Source: Hespellia stercorisuis DSM 15480 (lineage in GTDB: Bacteria > Bacillota > Clostridia > Lachnospirales > Lachnospiraceae). From it: a stretch of 64,000 nucleotides of DNA. A program made the position numbers and the translations under genes. The stretch spans positions 1 through 64,000 of the forward strand of contig NZ_FQZY01000012.1 in the NCBI RefSeq assembly GCF_900142165.1, read 5' to 3'. Positions 17,264 through 27,081 of this stretch are shown here, in pieces. Each line of letters begins with the position of its first letter. Position 1 is the first letter of the stretch. The notes under the pieces were generated by a model. It was given only the letters and a program-made list of their open reading frames with translations, was not told where the DNA came from and ran no database searches.

Positions 17264-18802
17264 ATGGCAAAAGTAATCATGGTTCAGGGAACCATGTCGA
17301 ATGCGGGAAAGAGCCTGCTGGCGGCTGGACTCTGCAGAATTTTCAAACAGGACGGGTACCGGGTGGCACCGTTTAAGTCGCAGAACATGGCGTTGAACTC
17401 TTTTATCACGGAGGAAGGCCTGGAGATGGGCAGGGCCCAGGTGATGCAGGCGGAGGCAGCGGGAATTGCACCGTCGGTTCTGATGAATCCGATTCTGCTG
17501 AAACCAACCAATCACATGGGATCCCAGGTGATCGTGAACGGAGAAGTGCTGGGGAATATGAGTGCGAGGGACTATTTTGCACACAAGAAAAGTCTGATTC
17601 CGGATATAAAGCATGCGTTTCAGGACTTGGAAAAGCTGGCGGATATCATTGTGATCGAAGGCGCCGGGAGCCCGGCAGAGATCAACCTCCGGGAGAACGA
17701 TATCGTGAATATGGGACTGGCCGAGATGGTAGATGCGCCGGTGCTTCTGGTGGGAGACATCGATCGCGGCGGTGTGTTCGCACAGCTTCTCGGGACAGTC
17801 ATGCTGCTGGAGGAGTCCGAGAAAAAGCGGGTAGGCGGACTGATCATTAACAAATTCCGGGGAGACAAGACCATTCTGGATCCGGGAGTCGTAATGCTGG
17901 AGGAGAGGGGGAACATCCCGGTAGTGGGAGTGGTTCCCTACATGGAGCTGTCCGTGGAGGATGAGGACAGTCTGAGCACACGATTTGATGAGACCGAGGA
18001 GGGGATTCTGGACATTGCAGTCATCCGGTATCCGAGAATCTCTAACTTTACAGATCTGGGCGTGTTTGAGCAGATTGAGCATGTCTCCATCCGCTACATC
18101 GATTCGGTGAAGGAACTGCATCACCCGGACATGATCCTTCTGCCCGGAAGTAAGAATACTATGAGTGATTTAACGTGGATGCGCCAAAATGGACTGGAGG
18201 CGGCCATTAAGAAAAAATCCGGGGACACCCTTATTTTCGGCATCTGTGGCGGCTACCAGATGCTTGGTCAGTCCATCACAGATCCGCACCGGGTGGAGGA
18301 GGGGGGATCCATGCGTGGAATGGAACTGCTCCCCATCCAGACGGAGCTGGAAAAAACCAAGACAAGGACTCAGATTCAAGGGACGTTTCAGAATCTCGAG
18401 GGCAGGCTCTCAGATTTGTCCGGGATGGAGCTGCACGGTTATGAGATTCATATGGGAAGTACGGTGAAGACGGAAACTGTGGATTCGCTGTGCGAATGTT
18501 CGGTGCTGGGAGAAAAACCGGAGATGCACGGCGCGGAAGGGACAGATAGAACCCCCCGGATGGACGGGTGTCACAAAAAGAATGTGTTCGGAACATACAT
18601 TCATGGAATTTTCGATCACGGTGCGATCGCGCAGACCATCATCCGGGAGCTGGCCGGGCGAAAAGGGATTCAGATTGAGACCAGTGGCCTGATGAATTAT
18701 GAGGAATTTAAGGAACTGCAGTATGATAAACTTGCAGAGGGACTGCGCGCCTCCCTGGATATGGATAAAATATATGTGATGCTGCGTGAAGCGGCGATAT
18801 AA
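17264..18802 (+). CDS. cbiP: Cobyric acid synthase
   Basis: The 512-residue glutamine amidotransferase amidates adenosylcobyrinate a,c-diamide at b, d, e and g. The N-terminal dethiobiotin-synthase-like ATPase shows [20 protein letters not shown]; the C-terminal glutaminase shows the nucleophile in [11 protein letters not shown] and the His in [14 protein letters not shown] 17264 is chosen because GTAGGAGAT precedes it and the product then begins with the family's [10 protein letters not shown]; the longer frame starts inside the ATPase gene. It begins the biosynthetic half of the operon. Confidence 0.95.
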   Translation: MAKVIMVQGTMSNAGKSLLAAGLCRIFKQDGYRVAPFKSQNMALNSFITEEGLEMGRAQVMQAEAAGIAPSVLMNPILLKPTNHMGSQVIVNGEVLGNMSARDYFAHKKSLIPDIKHAFQDLEKLADIIVIEGAGSPAEINLRENDIVNMGLAEMVDAPVLLVGDIDRGGVFAQLLGTVMLLEESEKKRVGGLIINKFRGDKTILDPGVVMLEERGNIPVVGVVPYMELSVEDEDSLSTRFDETEEGILDIAVIRYPRISNFTDLGVFEQIEHVSIRYIDSVKELHHPDMILLPGSKNTMSDLTWMRQNGLEAAIKKKSGDTLIFGICGGYQMLGQSITDPHRVEEGGSMRGMELLPIQTELEKTKTRTQIQGTFQNLEGRLSDLSGMELHGYEIHMGSTVKTETVDSLCECSVLGEKPEMHGAEGTDRTPRMDGCHKKNVFGTYIHGIFDHGAIAQTIIRELAGRKGIQIETSGLMNYEEFKELQYDKLAEGLRASLDMDKIYVMLREAAI

Positions 18803-18905
18803 AGGATGGAGCAGTGCAGCTAAAATCCGGACGTTGTTCGGACGGGCACCGCGTAGGCAATCTCGCCTTTGCAGGAATCAAAAGTAATGGAAAGAAGCAG
18901 ATACG

Positions 18906-19985
18906 ATGAATAAAATGGACTTAAAAAACATGCAGGCAGAAGATATCAATCAAGCTGTCTATAAACAGATAGAAAAAAACTGGGATAACATTGCGAAGCC
19001 TCTGGACGGGCTGGGGCGGTTTGAAAAGCTAATCGCAAGGATCGGCGCAATCCACGGCACCACAGAGATTGACATTGAAAAAAAAGCGGTGATCGTCATG
19101 TGCGCGGACAATGGAATCGTGGAGGAGGGGGTCAGCCAGTCGGGACAGGAGACTACCACACTGATTGTCCGGTGTCTGGGAAAGGGACAGACCTCGGTTG
19201 GGAAAATGGCAGCATTTGTCGGAGCGGACGTGATTCCGGTGGATGTCGGAGTGAGTTCAGACGAGGCGTTCCCGGGCGTTCAGAACCGGAAGATCACACA
19301 CGGGACCGGAAACTTTGCAAAGAGTCCGTCCATGACAGAGGAACAGACGCTGGAGGCTATCCAGATTGGTATCGAGATGGTGGCGCAGTGTAAAAAAGAG
19401 GGCTATCGGCTTCTGGCGACTGGGGAGGTCGGAATCGGGAACACGACCACCAGCGCGGCCATGGCTGCGGCTCTAACCGGATGTAAAGTCTCAGAGGCAG
19501 CAGGCCGCGGTGCGGGACTGGATGACCGGGGGCTGGAGAGAAAGCGGCAGGTGATTCAGGATGCACTGCATCATTATGAATTGAAAAAAGAAGAGCCGCT
19601 CCGTATTCTCTGCACCGTAGGCGGACTCGATATTGCCGGACTGACCGGGGTATTTCTGGGGGGGATGCTCTGTCATATCCCCATTGTAGCCGATGGTGTG
19701 ATCAGTCTGGTGGCAGCACTGACGGCGGAGAGACTCGTACCGGGGACGAAAGCCTATATGATTGCCTCCCACCGGAGCAAGGAGCCGGCTGCGGAAATCC
19801 TCACGAAGGAGCTGGGGCTGTCCCCGGTGATCGATGCGGGACTTGCGCTGGGCGAGGGGACAGGGGCAGTCATGATGCTGTCACTTCTGGACATTGCGCG
19901 GACACTGTATCAGAGTGAGACCACATTTCAGACGATGGAGCTGGCACCCTATGAACGATTTTCAGAGACAGAGGAGAGCAGATGA
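18906..19985 (+). CDS. cobT: Nicotinate-nucleotide--dimethylbenzimidazole phosphoribosyltransferase
   Basis: The 359-residue enzyme activates the lower-ligand base as its alpha-ribotide for nucleotide-loop assembly. LDGLGRFEKLIARIGAI at the N-terminus, the glycine-rich ATGEVGIGNTTTSAAM block and the C-terminal ALGEGTGAVM with the catalytic Glu are all present, and the length matches Salmonella CobT. It is 103 nt after cbiP, the longest gap in the early part of the operon, and shares ATGA with cobU. Confidence 0.95.
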   Translation: MNKMDLKNMQAEDINQAVYKQIEKNWDNIAKPLDGLGRFEKLIARIGAIHGTTEIDIEKKAVIVMCADNGIVEEGVSQSGQETTTLIVRCLGKGQTSVGKMAAFVGADVIPVDVGVSSDEAFPGVQNRKITHGTGNFAKSPSMTEEQTLEAIQIGIEMVAQCKKEGYRLLATGEVGIGNTTTSAAMAAALTGCKVSEAAGRGAGLDDRGLERKRQVIQDALHHYELKKEEPLRILCTVGGLDIAGLTGVFLGGMLCHIPIVADGVISLVAALTAERLVPGTKAYMIASHRSKEPAAEILTKELGLSPVIDAGLALGEGTGAVMMLSLLDIARTLYQSETTFQTMELAPYERFSETEESR

Positions 19986-20521
19986 TCTATTTGGTGACGG
20001 GTGGAAGTGGAAGCGGGAAGTCGGCCTATGCGGAACAGCTGATGGAGCAGGCTTCCGGTGAAAAATATTACATTGCGACCATGCGGGTCCGGGATGAAGA
20101 GGGCGAACAGAAGGTGGCCCGCCACAGGAAAATCCGCAGGGACAAGGGCTTCGTTACAATTGAACAGTCGGTGGATGTGGGACGGATTGAAATCCCACGG
20201 GGAGACCGGAGCAGCGCTCTGTTAGAGTGTATGTCCAATCTGGTAGCAAATGAAATGTTTGCGGAGGGACAGATCCGGGAGCCGGGGCCGGTGACCGAGA
20301 AGGTGGTCGCGGATGTACTCCGCCTTGGCAGACAGGTGGAGCGGCTGGTGATTGTCACCAACAATGTGTTTGAGGATGGGATATCGTATGATCCGGGCAC
20401 GATGGCGTATCTGCGTGCGCTTGGAGCCGTGAACTGCAGAATTGCAGACCTTGCGGATCAGGTGACCGAGGTCGTGGTGGGAATTGCCGTCCAGATAAAG
20501 GAGGCAGTATGTCCGTATTAA
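19982..20521 (+). CDS. cobU: Adenosylcobinamide kinase / adenosylcobinamide-phosphate guanylyltransferase
   Basis: The 179-residue bifunctional enzyme has the P-loop TGGSGSGKSAYAEQL at its start, the guanylylation-region RHRKIRRDKGF, and LLECMSNLVANEMF. It phosphorylates adenosylcobinamide and then makes the GDP adduct. It overlaps cobT by 4 nt and cobS by 13 nt, so the three are translationally linked. A second, degenerate relative lies at 21380. Confidence 0.93.
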   Translation: MIYLVTGGSGSGKSAYAEQLMEQASGEKYYIATMRVRDEEGEQKVARHRKIRRDKGFVTIEQSVDVGRIEIPRGDRSSALLECMSNLVANEMFAEGQIREPGPVTEKVVADVLRLGRQVERLVIVTNNVFEDGISYDPGTMAYLRALGAVNCRIADLADQVTEVVVGIAVQIKEAVCPY

Positions 20522-21276
20522 AATCAATCGCCATTGCATTTTCCATGTACTCACAGATCCCGGTTCCACAGTTTGCGTGGGAGGAGAAGGATATGCGGTA
20601 TGTGCTGTGCTTTTTCCCATGGGTCGGAATCGTGATCGGCCTGCTGTTTTACGGATGGGGGTGGATCTGCATCCGGTATCAGATCGGATCCGTGTGCGCG
20701 TCCTTCGTCGGTGCAGCGATTCCACTCGTCATTTCCGGAGGATTTCATGTGGATGGATTTATGGACACGATGGATGCGTTCCATTCCTACCAGCCCAGGG
20801 AGAAAAAACTGGAAATATTGAAGGATTCACATATCGGCGCATTTTCGGTGATCATGCTGGTGCTATACTATCTGATTTACGTGGGGGCACTGTCGGAGGT
20901 AAGAACCCTCCGTTACACGGCAGTCCTTGCATTTGGATTCTTTATGGCAAGATGTCTCAGCGGAATCGGTGTCGTCACGTTCCGCTCCGCGAAACGGGAG
21001 GGACTGCTGTATACGTTTGCATCGGGTGCGCAGAAGTGGACGGTGAGGGTGACACTTCTCCTCCAGTTTGTGCTTGGCGCCGCATGCATGATGTGGATCG
21101 CACCGGTCCCCGGGCTCGTCTCCGTGGGAGTGGCGCTTGCATCCTTTGCTTATTTCCGCGTGCGCAGCTATCGGGAGCTGGACGGAATCACGGGAGATAC
21201 CGCAGGGTATTTTGTGACCATATGTGAGGCGGCCCTTGCCATTGCGGCAGCGGTCTGCTGTGTGGCCGGTCTGTAA
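20509..21276 (+). CDS. cobS: Adenosylcobinamide-GDP ribazoletransferase (cobalamin synthase)
   Basis: The 255-residue membrane enzyme joins adenosylcobinamide-GDP with alpha-ribazole(-phosphate). The acidic motif GGFHVDGFMDTMDAFHS and the following KLEILKDSHIGAFSVI are diagnostic, with five to six hydrophobic helices after them. The length is standard. Its start overlaps cobU. Confidence 0.94.
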   Translation: MSVLKSIAIAFSMYSQIPVPQFAWEEKDMRYVLCFFPWVGIVIGLLFYGWGWICIRYQIGSVCASFVGAAIPLVISGGFHVDGFMDTMDAFHSYQPREKKLEILKDSHIGAFSVIMLVLYYLIYVGALSEVRTLRYTAVLAFGFFMARCLSGIGVVTFRSAKREGLLYTFASGAQKWTVRVTLLLQFVLGAACMMWIAPVPGLVSVGVALASFAYFRVRSYRELDGITGDTAGYFVTICEAALAIAAAVCCVAGL

Positions 21277-21379
21277 GAAAGAAGAGCAGACGGGTCTGTG
21301 AGGAAGAAAAAATCCGACTCGTAAGTGAGATGGAGCTGCCCGGTAAAAATAAAGGACAGCGTGGAGGACAGGAGGAAAC

Positions 21380-21763
21380 ATGGAATTATACATCGGGGGT
21401 TATGCCCAGGGAAAACAGGAATATGTCCGGAGCAAAAAAAGTGGACAGGATGTAGAGATTGTCCCGGATCTGCATCTGTGGTTTCGACAGCTGCTGGTAG
21501 AAGAAGCAGAGATCAAAGCAACTGAGATCAAAGCAGCAGCGGCAAAAGCAGCCGAGGTCAAAGCAGAGCAGGTCGTCCTGACGTACTGTGAGGAGCATCC
21601 GGACTGTGTTCTGATCTGTGACGAGATTGGAAACGGAATCGTGCCCATGGATCAGACAGAGAGGGCGTACAGGGAACGGCTGGGACGCCTTCTCATTGAA
21701 CTGGCAAAAAGAGCAGACAGAGTGGAGCGGATCATATGTGGAATTGGACAGAGACTGAAATAG
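21380..21763 (+). CDS. Short CobU-like protein with altered P-loop
   Basis: The 127-residue product has a CobU-like C-terminus: CDEIGNGIVPMDQTERAYRE, then LGRLLIELAKRADRVERIICGI, matching the NEVGxGIVP / GxxNQxxA / V-x-GxP blocks. The N-terminal loop is GGYAQGKQEYV, where a kinase would have GGxxSGKS, so Ser/Thr at the Mg2+-ligand position is lost. The middle is an Ala/Lys/Glu helix (EIKATEIKAAAAKAAEVKAE). CobU blocks between these ends are missing. The gene has a strong site (CAGGAGGAAAC) and is kept inside the operon, so it is probably expressed but may not be an active kinase. Confidence 0.7.
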   Translation: MELYIGGYAQGKQEYVRSKKSGQDVEIVPDLHLWFRQLLVEEAEIKATEIKAAAAKAAEVKAEQVVLTYCEEHPDCVLICDEIGNGIVPMDQTERAYRERLGRLLIELAKRADRVERIICGIGQRLK

Positions 21764-22368
21764 AGGTGACCTGGATTCGCCATGGTATGACAGCGGCAAA
21801 TGAACAGCATCGGTATCTGGGCTGGACTGACGAAGCACTGTCGGAGAACGGAATCCGAAAGCTTCGGGAATGTGCCCCATCCCTGCAAAACTGCGGGAAC
21901 TATCTGGTATCCTCGCCCATGAAGCGCTGCAGACAGACTGCTTTGCTGTTGTTTGGAAGAGAGCCGGATCTGCTCATACCGGAATGGAAGGAAATGAACT
22001 TCGGGAAGTTTGAAGGAAAGAACTATATGGATCTCAAGGGAGATCCGGAATACCAGAGGTGGATCGACAGCAATGGAACAATCGCATTTCCGGAGGGGGA
22101 AGCCAGAGAACAGTTCACCAACCGGTGTATGGCCGGTCTGAACCGGATGATGATCGAGCTGGAGCGTGAGAAAATCGTCGGGTCCGGGGTGCAGAAACCA
22201 AAGGTCGCGGCGGTGGTGCACGGAGGGACGATGATGGCGGTCCTGAGCAGTCTTTCCGGCGGAGAGTACTTTGATTTTCAGGTGAAAAACGGTTGTGGGT
22301 ATTGTTCCACGCTGAGACGAAAGGAAGGGCAGATCATGCTCACACAGATAAAGGAGATTTCTAATTGA
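21736..22368 (+). CDS. Histidine phosphatase, probable alpha-ribazole phosphatase (CobC-like)
   Basis: The 210-residue product has the phosphohistidine motif WIRHGMTAANEQHRY and the second catalytic His in VVHGGTMMAVL, with SSPMKRCRQTA and the acid EMNFGKFEGK. It belongs to the phosphoglycerate-mutase-like superfamily. The location between cobS and cbiB makes alpha-ribazole-5'-phosphate or cobalamin-5'-phosphate the likely substrate. It overlaps the CobU-like gene by 28 nt and cbiB by 4 nt. Confidence 0.85.
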   Translation: MWNWTETEIEVTWIRHGMTAANEQHRYLGWTDEALSENGIRKLRECAPSLQNCGNYLVSSPMKRCRQTALLLFGREPDLLIPEWKEMNFGKFEGKNYMDLKGDPEYQRWIDSNGTIAFPEGEAREQFTNRCMAGLNRMMIELEREKIVGSGVQKPKVAAVVHGGTMMAVLSSLSGGEYFDFQVKNGCGYCSTLRRKEGQIMLTQIKEISN

Positions 22369-23405
22369 TGAGGTACCATATTGCGGCAACATTTCTGGGC
22401 TTTCTGCTCGATCTGCTGATGGGCGATCCCTATTGGATGCCACACCCGATCCGGCTGATCGGAAACGGGATTGCTTTTCTGGAAAAGCGAATGCTTGGAC
22501 CAAAGGAAGGGTCCGGGAGAAAGACTGGGAAAAATGAAGCAGAATACAATGCAGAAGAACACGCTGCAGAGGAACGCCGAAAGGGAATCTGTTTTGTGGT
22601 GCTGGTCCTCGCAGGGACAATCATCCTGAGTGCATCCTGTCTGGCGATCGCTTACGCCGTTCATCCGGTGGCAGGGATTGTGGTGGAAAGCATCATGACC
22701 TATCAGATCCTTGCCATGAAATGTCTGAAGACGGAGAGTATGAAAGTGTATCGGGAATTGGAACGCGGATCAGGAACGGGCGAACTTGCAGGTGCCAGAA
22801 AGGCGGTCGCCATGATCGTCGGAAGAGACACTGGAAATCTGGATGAAACCGGAATTGCGAAGGCTGCCATTGAGACAGTTGCGGAGAACGCGTCCGACGG
22901 AGTCATTGCCCCCATGCTCTACACGGCAGTCGGCGGACCGGTACTGGGCTTTTTTTATAAAGCAGTCAACACCATGGACTCCATGGTGGGCTACAAAAAT
23001 GACCGGTATCTCCATTTCGGAAGAGCAGCGGCAAAGCTGGATGATGTGGTCAATTTTATTCCGGCCAGAATCAGTGCGGTATTGATCGTGCTGGCCTGCT
23101 TCTTGGGCGGCAGCGACTTCGACGGAAAACATGCATGGCAGATATACAAAAGAGACCGTTACAATCACGCCAGCCCCAATTCGGCCCAGACGGAATCGGC
23201 CTGTGCGGGAGCACTTGGAATCCAACTGGCAGGAGATGCCAGCTATTTTGGAAAGATTGTGAAAAAGCCGTATATCGGAGAGAAACTCCGTCCGGTGGAG
23301 GCTGACGATATTAAGCGGGTAAACAGATTGATGTACATCGCATCATTTTTGTGTCAGATCTGTTGTTTGCTGGTTCTGGGAGGGATTGATTTATGCATAA
23401 AATAA
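22365..23405 (+). CDS. cbiB: Adenosylcobinamide-phosphate synthase
   Basis: The 346-residue membrane protein attaches aminopropanol phosphate to adenosylcobyric acid. LLDLLMGDPYWMPHPIRLIG near the N-terminus, ETVAENASDGVIAPM and NTMDSMVGYKNDRYLHFG are family blocks. The insert GRKTGKNEAEYNAEEHAAEE at ~48-67 is a hydrophilic loop. It overlaps cobD, which makes the aminopropanol phosphate that CbiB uses. Confidence 0.95.
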   Translation: MMRYHIAATFLGFLLDLLMGDPYWMPHPIRLIGNGIAFLEKRMLGPKEGSGRKTGKNEAEYNAEEHAAEERRKGICFVVLVLAGTIILSASCLAIAYAVHPVAGIVVESIMTYQILAMKCLKTESMKVYRELERGSGTGELAGARKAVAMIVGRDTGNLDETGIAKAAIETVAENASDGVIAPMLYTAVGGPVLGFFYKAVNTMDSMVGYKNDRYLHFGRAAAKLDDVVNFIPARISAVLIVLACFLGGSDFDGKHAWQIYKRDRYNHASPNSAQTESACAGALGIQLAGDASYFGKIVKKPYIGEKLRPVEADDIKRVNRLMYIASFLCQICCLLVLGGIDLCIK

Positions 23406-24436
23406 TCCATGGCGGAGATATTTACCGCAACCAGGTACAGATGGATTTTTCGGTCAATACCAACCCTCTGGGAATCCCGGAGGGGGTGAAAGAGGCACTG
23501 GCCGATGCGGTGGAGAACTGCAGGTGTTACCCGGATATCCACGCGGCAGAGCTGGTTCATGCAATCAGCGGGCAGACCGGCGTGGAGCCGGATATGGTGG
23601 TCTGCGGCAACGGTGCTTCGGAATTGTTTATGGCAATTGTGCACGCGGAAAAGCCCAAAAAGATTTTGATCCCCGTCCCGTCGTTTTACGGGTACGAAAG
23701 GTCGGCACAGGCGTCCGGCGCGCAAACGGTCTATTACGAGATGAGAGAAGACGACTGTTTTTCCCTCACAGGGGCATTCCTGGAGCAGCTCACCGACGAC
23801 ATTGACCTACTGTTTCTTGCCACCCCCAACAATCCGGTGGGAAACCTGACGGACCGGAACCTCCTGAAACAAATCTGCCAGGTGTGCGGGGAGAAACAGA
23901 TCACGGTGATCCTGGATGAATGCTTTATCGAGTTCACGCAAGAGCGGGGATTTGCGGAGGAGAACAGCCTGCGGGAGTTCCCCCATGTGATCGTGGTGAG
24001 GGCATTTACCAAAATATACGCGATTCCGGGCGTCCGTCTGGGGTATCTGTTGTGCGGCGGGAGCAGAAGGACTGAGAAAATCCGGGAGCAGCTGCCGGAG
24101 TGGAACCTGTCCTGCTTTGCACAGGAGGCGGGAATCGCGGCACTGCGGGAGAACGAATACCGCAGACAGAGCGTTCGCTATGTAGCGGAGGAACGGGCAT
24201 ATCTGACGCGGGGGCTGCAGAGTCTCGGCGTGCGGGTGTGGCCCGCAGCGGCAGATTTTCTGCTGATTCAGAGCAGATCCGGGTTGTATGAGAAGCTTTT
24301 GGAGCAGGGAATCCTGATCCGGGACTGCAGCAATTTCAGAGGACTTGCGAAAGGCTGCTATCGGATTGCGGTGCGGACACATGAGGAAAATCAAAGGCTG
24401 ATGGAAATGGTGGGGAAAATAATTGAGACAGATTGA
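23393..24436 (+). CDS. cobD: Threonine-phosphate decarboxylase (PLP-dependent)
   Basis: The 347-residue fold-type I aminotransferase-like enzyme makes (R)-1-aminopropan-2-yl phosphate. It starts HKIIHGGDIYRNQVQMDFSV, with the CobD-type NTNPLG, the PLP-lysine in RAFTKIYAIPGVRLGYLL, and ATPNNPVGNL. ATG 23393 follows GGGAGGGATTT and overlaps cbiB by 13 nt. The neighbour distinguishes it from a HisC-type histidinol-phosphate aminotransferase, which it resembles. Confidence 0.92.
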   Translation: MHKIIHGGDIYRNQVQMDFSVNTNPLGIPEGVKEALADAVENCRCYPDIHAAELVHAISGQTGVEPDMVVCGNGASELFMAIVHAEKPKKILIPVPSFYGYERSAQASGAQTVYYEMREDDCFSLTGAFLEQLTDDIDLLFLATPNNPVGNLTDRNLLKQICQVCGEKQITVILDECFIEFTQERGFAEENSLREFPHVIVVRAFTKIYAIPGVRLGYLLCGGSRRTEKIREQLPEWNLSCFAQEAGIAALRENEYRRQSVRYVAEERAYLTRGLQSLGVRVWPAAADFLLIQSRSGLYEKLLEQGILIRDCSNFRGLAKGCYRIAVRTHEENQRLMEMVGKIIETD

Positions 24437-25058
24437 ATACATAGGACCGAAAGATATTGAGACGAGAAGCTTCGAGATTATCACGCAGGAGCTGGAACAG
24501 ATGGGAATCGTTTTGCCGCAGGACGAGGCAATGGTTACCAAGCGGGCGATTCACACCAGCGCAGACTTTGAGTATGCCACAACGATGACGTACTCGGAGG
24601 GGGCAGTGGAGACTGCAAAGCGGCTGATTCTTGCGGGCGCGGATATTGTGACAGACACCAATATGGCGCTGGCCGGGGTGAACAAGCGGACGCTGGCAAA
24701 GCACGGAGGAGAGGCCCACTGCTTTATGGCGGACGAGGAGGTCGCGCAGATCGCAAAGGAGCGGAATGTGACGCGGGCCACTGTCAGCATGGAGCGGGCG
24801 GCCAGGATCAAAAAGCCGGTTATTTTTGCCATTGGGAATGCGCCTACGGCATTGATCCGGCTGCATGAGATGATTCAAAGCGGAGCGTACCGTCCGGCGT
24901 TTATCATTGGAGTCCCGGTGGGATTTGTAAATGTGGAGGCGGCAAAGGAACTGATCCGGGAGACGGATGTGCCTTATATCATCAACCGGGGAAGAAAAGG
25001 CGGCAGTAATGTGGCGGCTGCAATCTGCAATGCGCTGCTGTACGAGCTGGGGAGGTAG
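24423..25058 (+). CDS. cbiC: Cobalt-precorrin-8 methylmutase
   Basis: The 211-residue enzyme moves the C-11 methyl to C-12 to give cobyrinic acid. The catalytic His lies in KRAIHTSADFEYATTM, and VPVGFVNVEAAKEL and the end GRKGGSNVAAAICNALLY are family blocks. The only start that preserves the N-terminus is TTG 24423 after GGTGGGG, overlapping cobD by 14 nt. Confidence 0.94.
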   Translation: MRQIEYIGPKDIETRSFEIITQELEQMGIVLPQDEAMVTKRAIHTSADFEYATTMTYSEGAVETAKRLILAGADIVTDTNMALAGVNKRTLAKHGGEAHCFMADEEVAQIAKERNVTRATVSMERAARIKKPVIFAIGNAPTALIRLHEMIQSGAYRPAFIIGVPVGFVNVEAAKELIRETDVPYIINRGRKGGSNVAAAICNALLYELGR

Positions 25059-25060
25059 GA

Positions 25061-26155
25061 ATGCGGTACGGATTTACCACGGGGAGCTGTGCTGCGGCGG
25101 CTGCAAAGGCGGCAGCGTATATGCTTCTGACAGGAAGAGAAAAAGAGACGATTGTCATCAATACGCCAAAGGGCATTGTATTCCGGGCAGATCTGCTTGA
25201 GCGGCAGCGGGGGGAGAACTTTGCCAGCTGTGCGGTCAGGAAGGACGGCGGGGATGATCCAGACATTACCACGGGAGCACTGATCTGCGCCTGTGTGGCG
25301 TTTGCAGATGGAGCGGCCAGGATCTGTGTGGACGGCGGAGCCGGGGTGGGACGTGTGACAAAACTGGGGCTCGACCAGCCGGTGGGGAATGCAGCCATCA
25401 ACCATGTTCCGCGGGAAATGATTGAAAAAGAAGTGCGGGAAATCTGCGAACTGACAGATTACAAGGGTGCATTGTCTGTCACGATTTCCGTGCCGGGCGG
25501 TGAAAAACTGGCAGAACAGACCTTCAATCCGAGACTTGGCATTGTGGGCGGCATCTCCATCATAGGAACCAGCGGGATCGTGGAGCCTATGAGCAGTCAG
25601 GCGCTCTTAGACACCATCCGGGTGGAGCTGAACCAGAAGCGGGCAGAAGGGCAGCACCTGATTGCCGTTTCCCCCGGAAACTATGGACTTGATTACATGA
25701 AAGCCACCTACGGTTACGATCTGGACCGCAGTGTGAAATGCAGCAACTTTATCGGCGCGACGATCGATATGGCGGTGGAGACAGGATTTGAGAAAATGCT
25801 TCTGACCGGACATATCGGTAAACTGGTGAAGGTCGCCGGCGGGATCATGAACACCCACTCAAAGGAGGGGGACTGCAGGATGGAACTGATGGCGGCGGCA
25901 GCGGTGAGGGCACAGACACCGATGGCAGCTGTCGAGGAAATTCTCGATTGTGTCACCTCGGAGGAGGCACTCCGGATCCTGCAGGAATGTGGAAAAAAAG
26001 AAGCGGTCATGAAGAATCTGATGAAAAAGATCCAGTGCTGTCTGAATCGGAGGGCAGGAGGAAATCTGCAGATCGAGACGATCCTGTATTCCAATGAGTT
26101 CGGAGAACTGGCCAGGAGTGCGGGGGCAGCAGATTTTTTGCGGGAACTGTTGTAA
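25061..26155 (+). CDS. cbiD: Cobalt-precorrin-5B C1-methyltransferase
   Basis: The 364-residue protein begins RYGFTTGSCAAAAAKAA, the CbiD signature, and has VGRVTKLGLDQPVGNAAIN and LLTGHIGKLVKVAGGIMNTHS further on. It methylates C-1 in the anaerobic pathway, a marker of the oxygen-independent route. Its ATG is 2 nt after cbiC with GGGAGGTAGGA upstream. Confidence 0.95.
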   Translation: MRYGFTTGSCAAAAAKAAAYMLLTGREKETIVINTPKGIVFRADLLERQRGENFASCAVRKDGGDDPDITTGALICACVAFADGAARICVDGGAGVGRVTKLGLDQPVGNAAINHVPREMIEKEVREICELTDYKGALSVTISVPGGEKLAEQTFNPRLGIVGGISIIGTSGIVEPMSSQALLDTIRVELNQKRAEGQHLIAVSPGNYGLDYMKATYGYDLDRSVKCSNFIGATIDMAVETGFEKMLLTGHIGKLVKVAGGIMNTHSKEGDCRMELMAAAAVRAQTPMAAVEEILDCVTSEEALRILQECGKKEAVMKNLMKKIQCCLNRRAGGNLQIETILYSNEFGELARSAGAADFLRELL

Positions 26156-26258
26156 AGGAATAGTAAGGGAATAGTAAAGGAATATCTTAAATGCTGCGGG
26201 CAGACGTCGTATTCAATTATGGACATCTGCCGGGTCTTGAAAAGAAAGGGGCAGACAC

Positions 26259-27032
26259 ATGGTACATTTTGTAGGAGCAGGGCCGGGAGCGGTGGATCTG
26301 ATCACGGTGCGGGGCAGTCAGTTACTGGAGCAGGCGGATGTGGTGATCTATGCAGGATCGCTGGTCAATCCTGAATTGCTGGAACTGTGCAGGGAGGACT
26401 GCAGGATTTACAACAGCGCGAAGCTGACGCTGGATGAAGTGATTGCGATCATCCGGGAGACGGAGGAACAAAGTCAGATGACGGTGCGTCTGCACACCGG
26501 AGAGCCGAGCATCTATGGTGCGGTGCGGGAACAGATGGATGCGCTGGATACACTGGGGATTGCCTATGAGAGCTGTCCGGGGGTAAGTGCCTGCTTTGGT
26601 GCGGCGGCATCCCTGAATCTGGAGTATACGCTTCCGGAGGTTTCCCAGTCATTGATCATCACCCGCATGGAGGGGAAGACGAAGGTTCCGAAGCTGGAGA
26701 GCATCGAGAGTTTTGCGGCTCATCAGGCATCCATGGCGGTGTATCTGAGCACCGGAATGCTGGGAGAACTGAGCAGACGGCTGATTCTGGGAGGATATGA
26801 GGAGCACACACCGGCGGCGCTGGTCTACAAGGCCACCTGGGAGGAAGAGGAGGCGTATGTCTGTGACCTTGTCACTCTGGAGGAGACTGCCCGAATACAT
26901 GGAATCACGAAGACTGCGCTGGTGCTGGTGGGAGAGGTGATCGCACATCAGAACTATGAGAAATCAAGGCTGTATGCGCCGGATTTTGAGACGGAATTTC
27001 GGAAAAGGAAGAAACCGTTTTCAGAAGGATAA
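26259..27032 (+). CDS. cbiF: Cobalt-precorrin-4 C11-methyltransferase
   Basis: The 257-residue tetrapyrrole methylase starts VHFVGAGPGAVDLITVRG and has RLHTGEPSIYGAVREQMDAL, the CbiF/CobM subtype of the SAM-binding loops. It methylates C-11. The 103-nt gap before it holds three copies of a GGAATAGTAA-like string and a 10-bp hairpin (26199-26208 with 26222-26231). The ribosome site is AAAGGGG. Confidence 0.93.
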   Translation: MVHFVGAGPGAVDLITVRGSQLLEQADVVIYAGSLVNPELLELCREDCRIYNSAKLTLDEVIAIIRETEEQSQMTVRLHTGEPSIYGAVREQMDALDTLGIAYESCPGVSACFGAAASLNLEYTLPEVSQSLIITRMEGKTKVPKLESIESFAAHQASMAVYLSTGMLGELSRRLILGGYEEHTPAALVYKATWEEEEAYVCDLVTLEETARIHGITKTALVLVGEVIAHQNYEKSRLYAPDFETEFRKRKKPFSEG

Positions 27033-27081
27033 GAACGTATGAGGATTCGCGGAATCATTTTTCAGGAAGAGAAGGGAAGAT

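Noticed and set aside
18803-18905. Second riboswitch between cbiP and cobT
   Set aside because: Only 103 nt with no B12-box or other recognisable aptamer motif.
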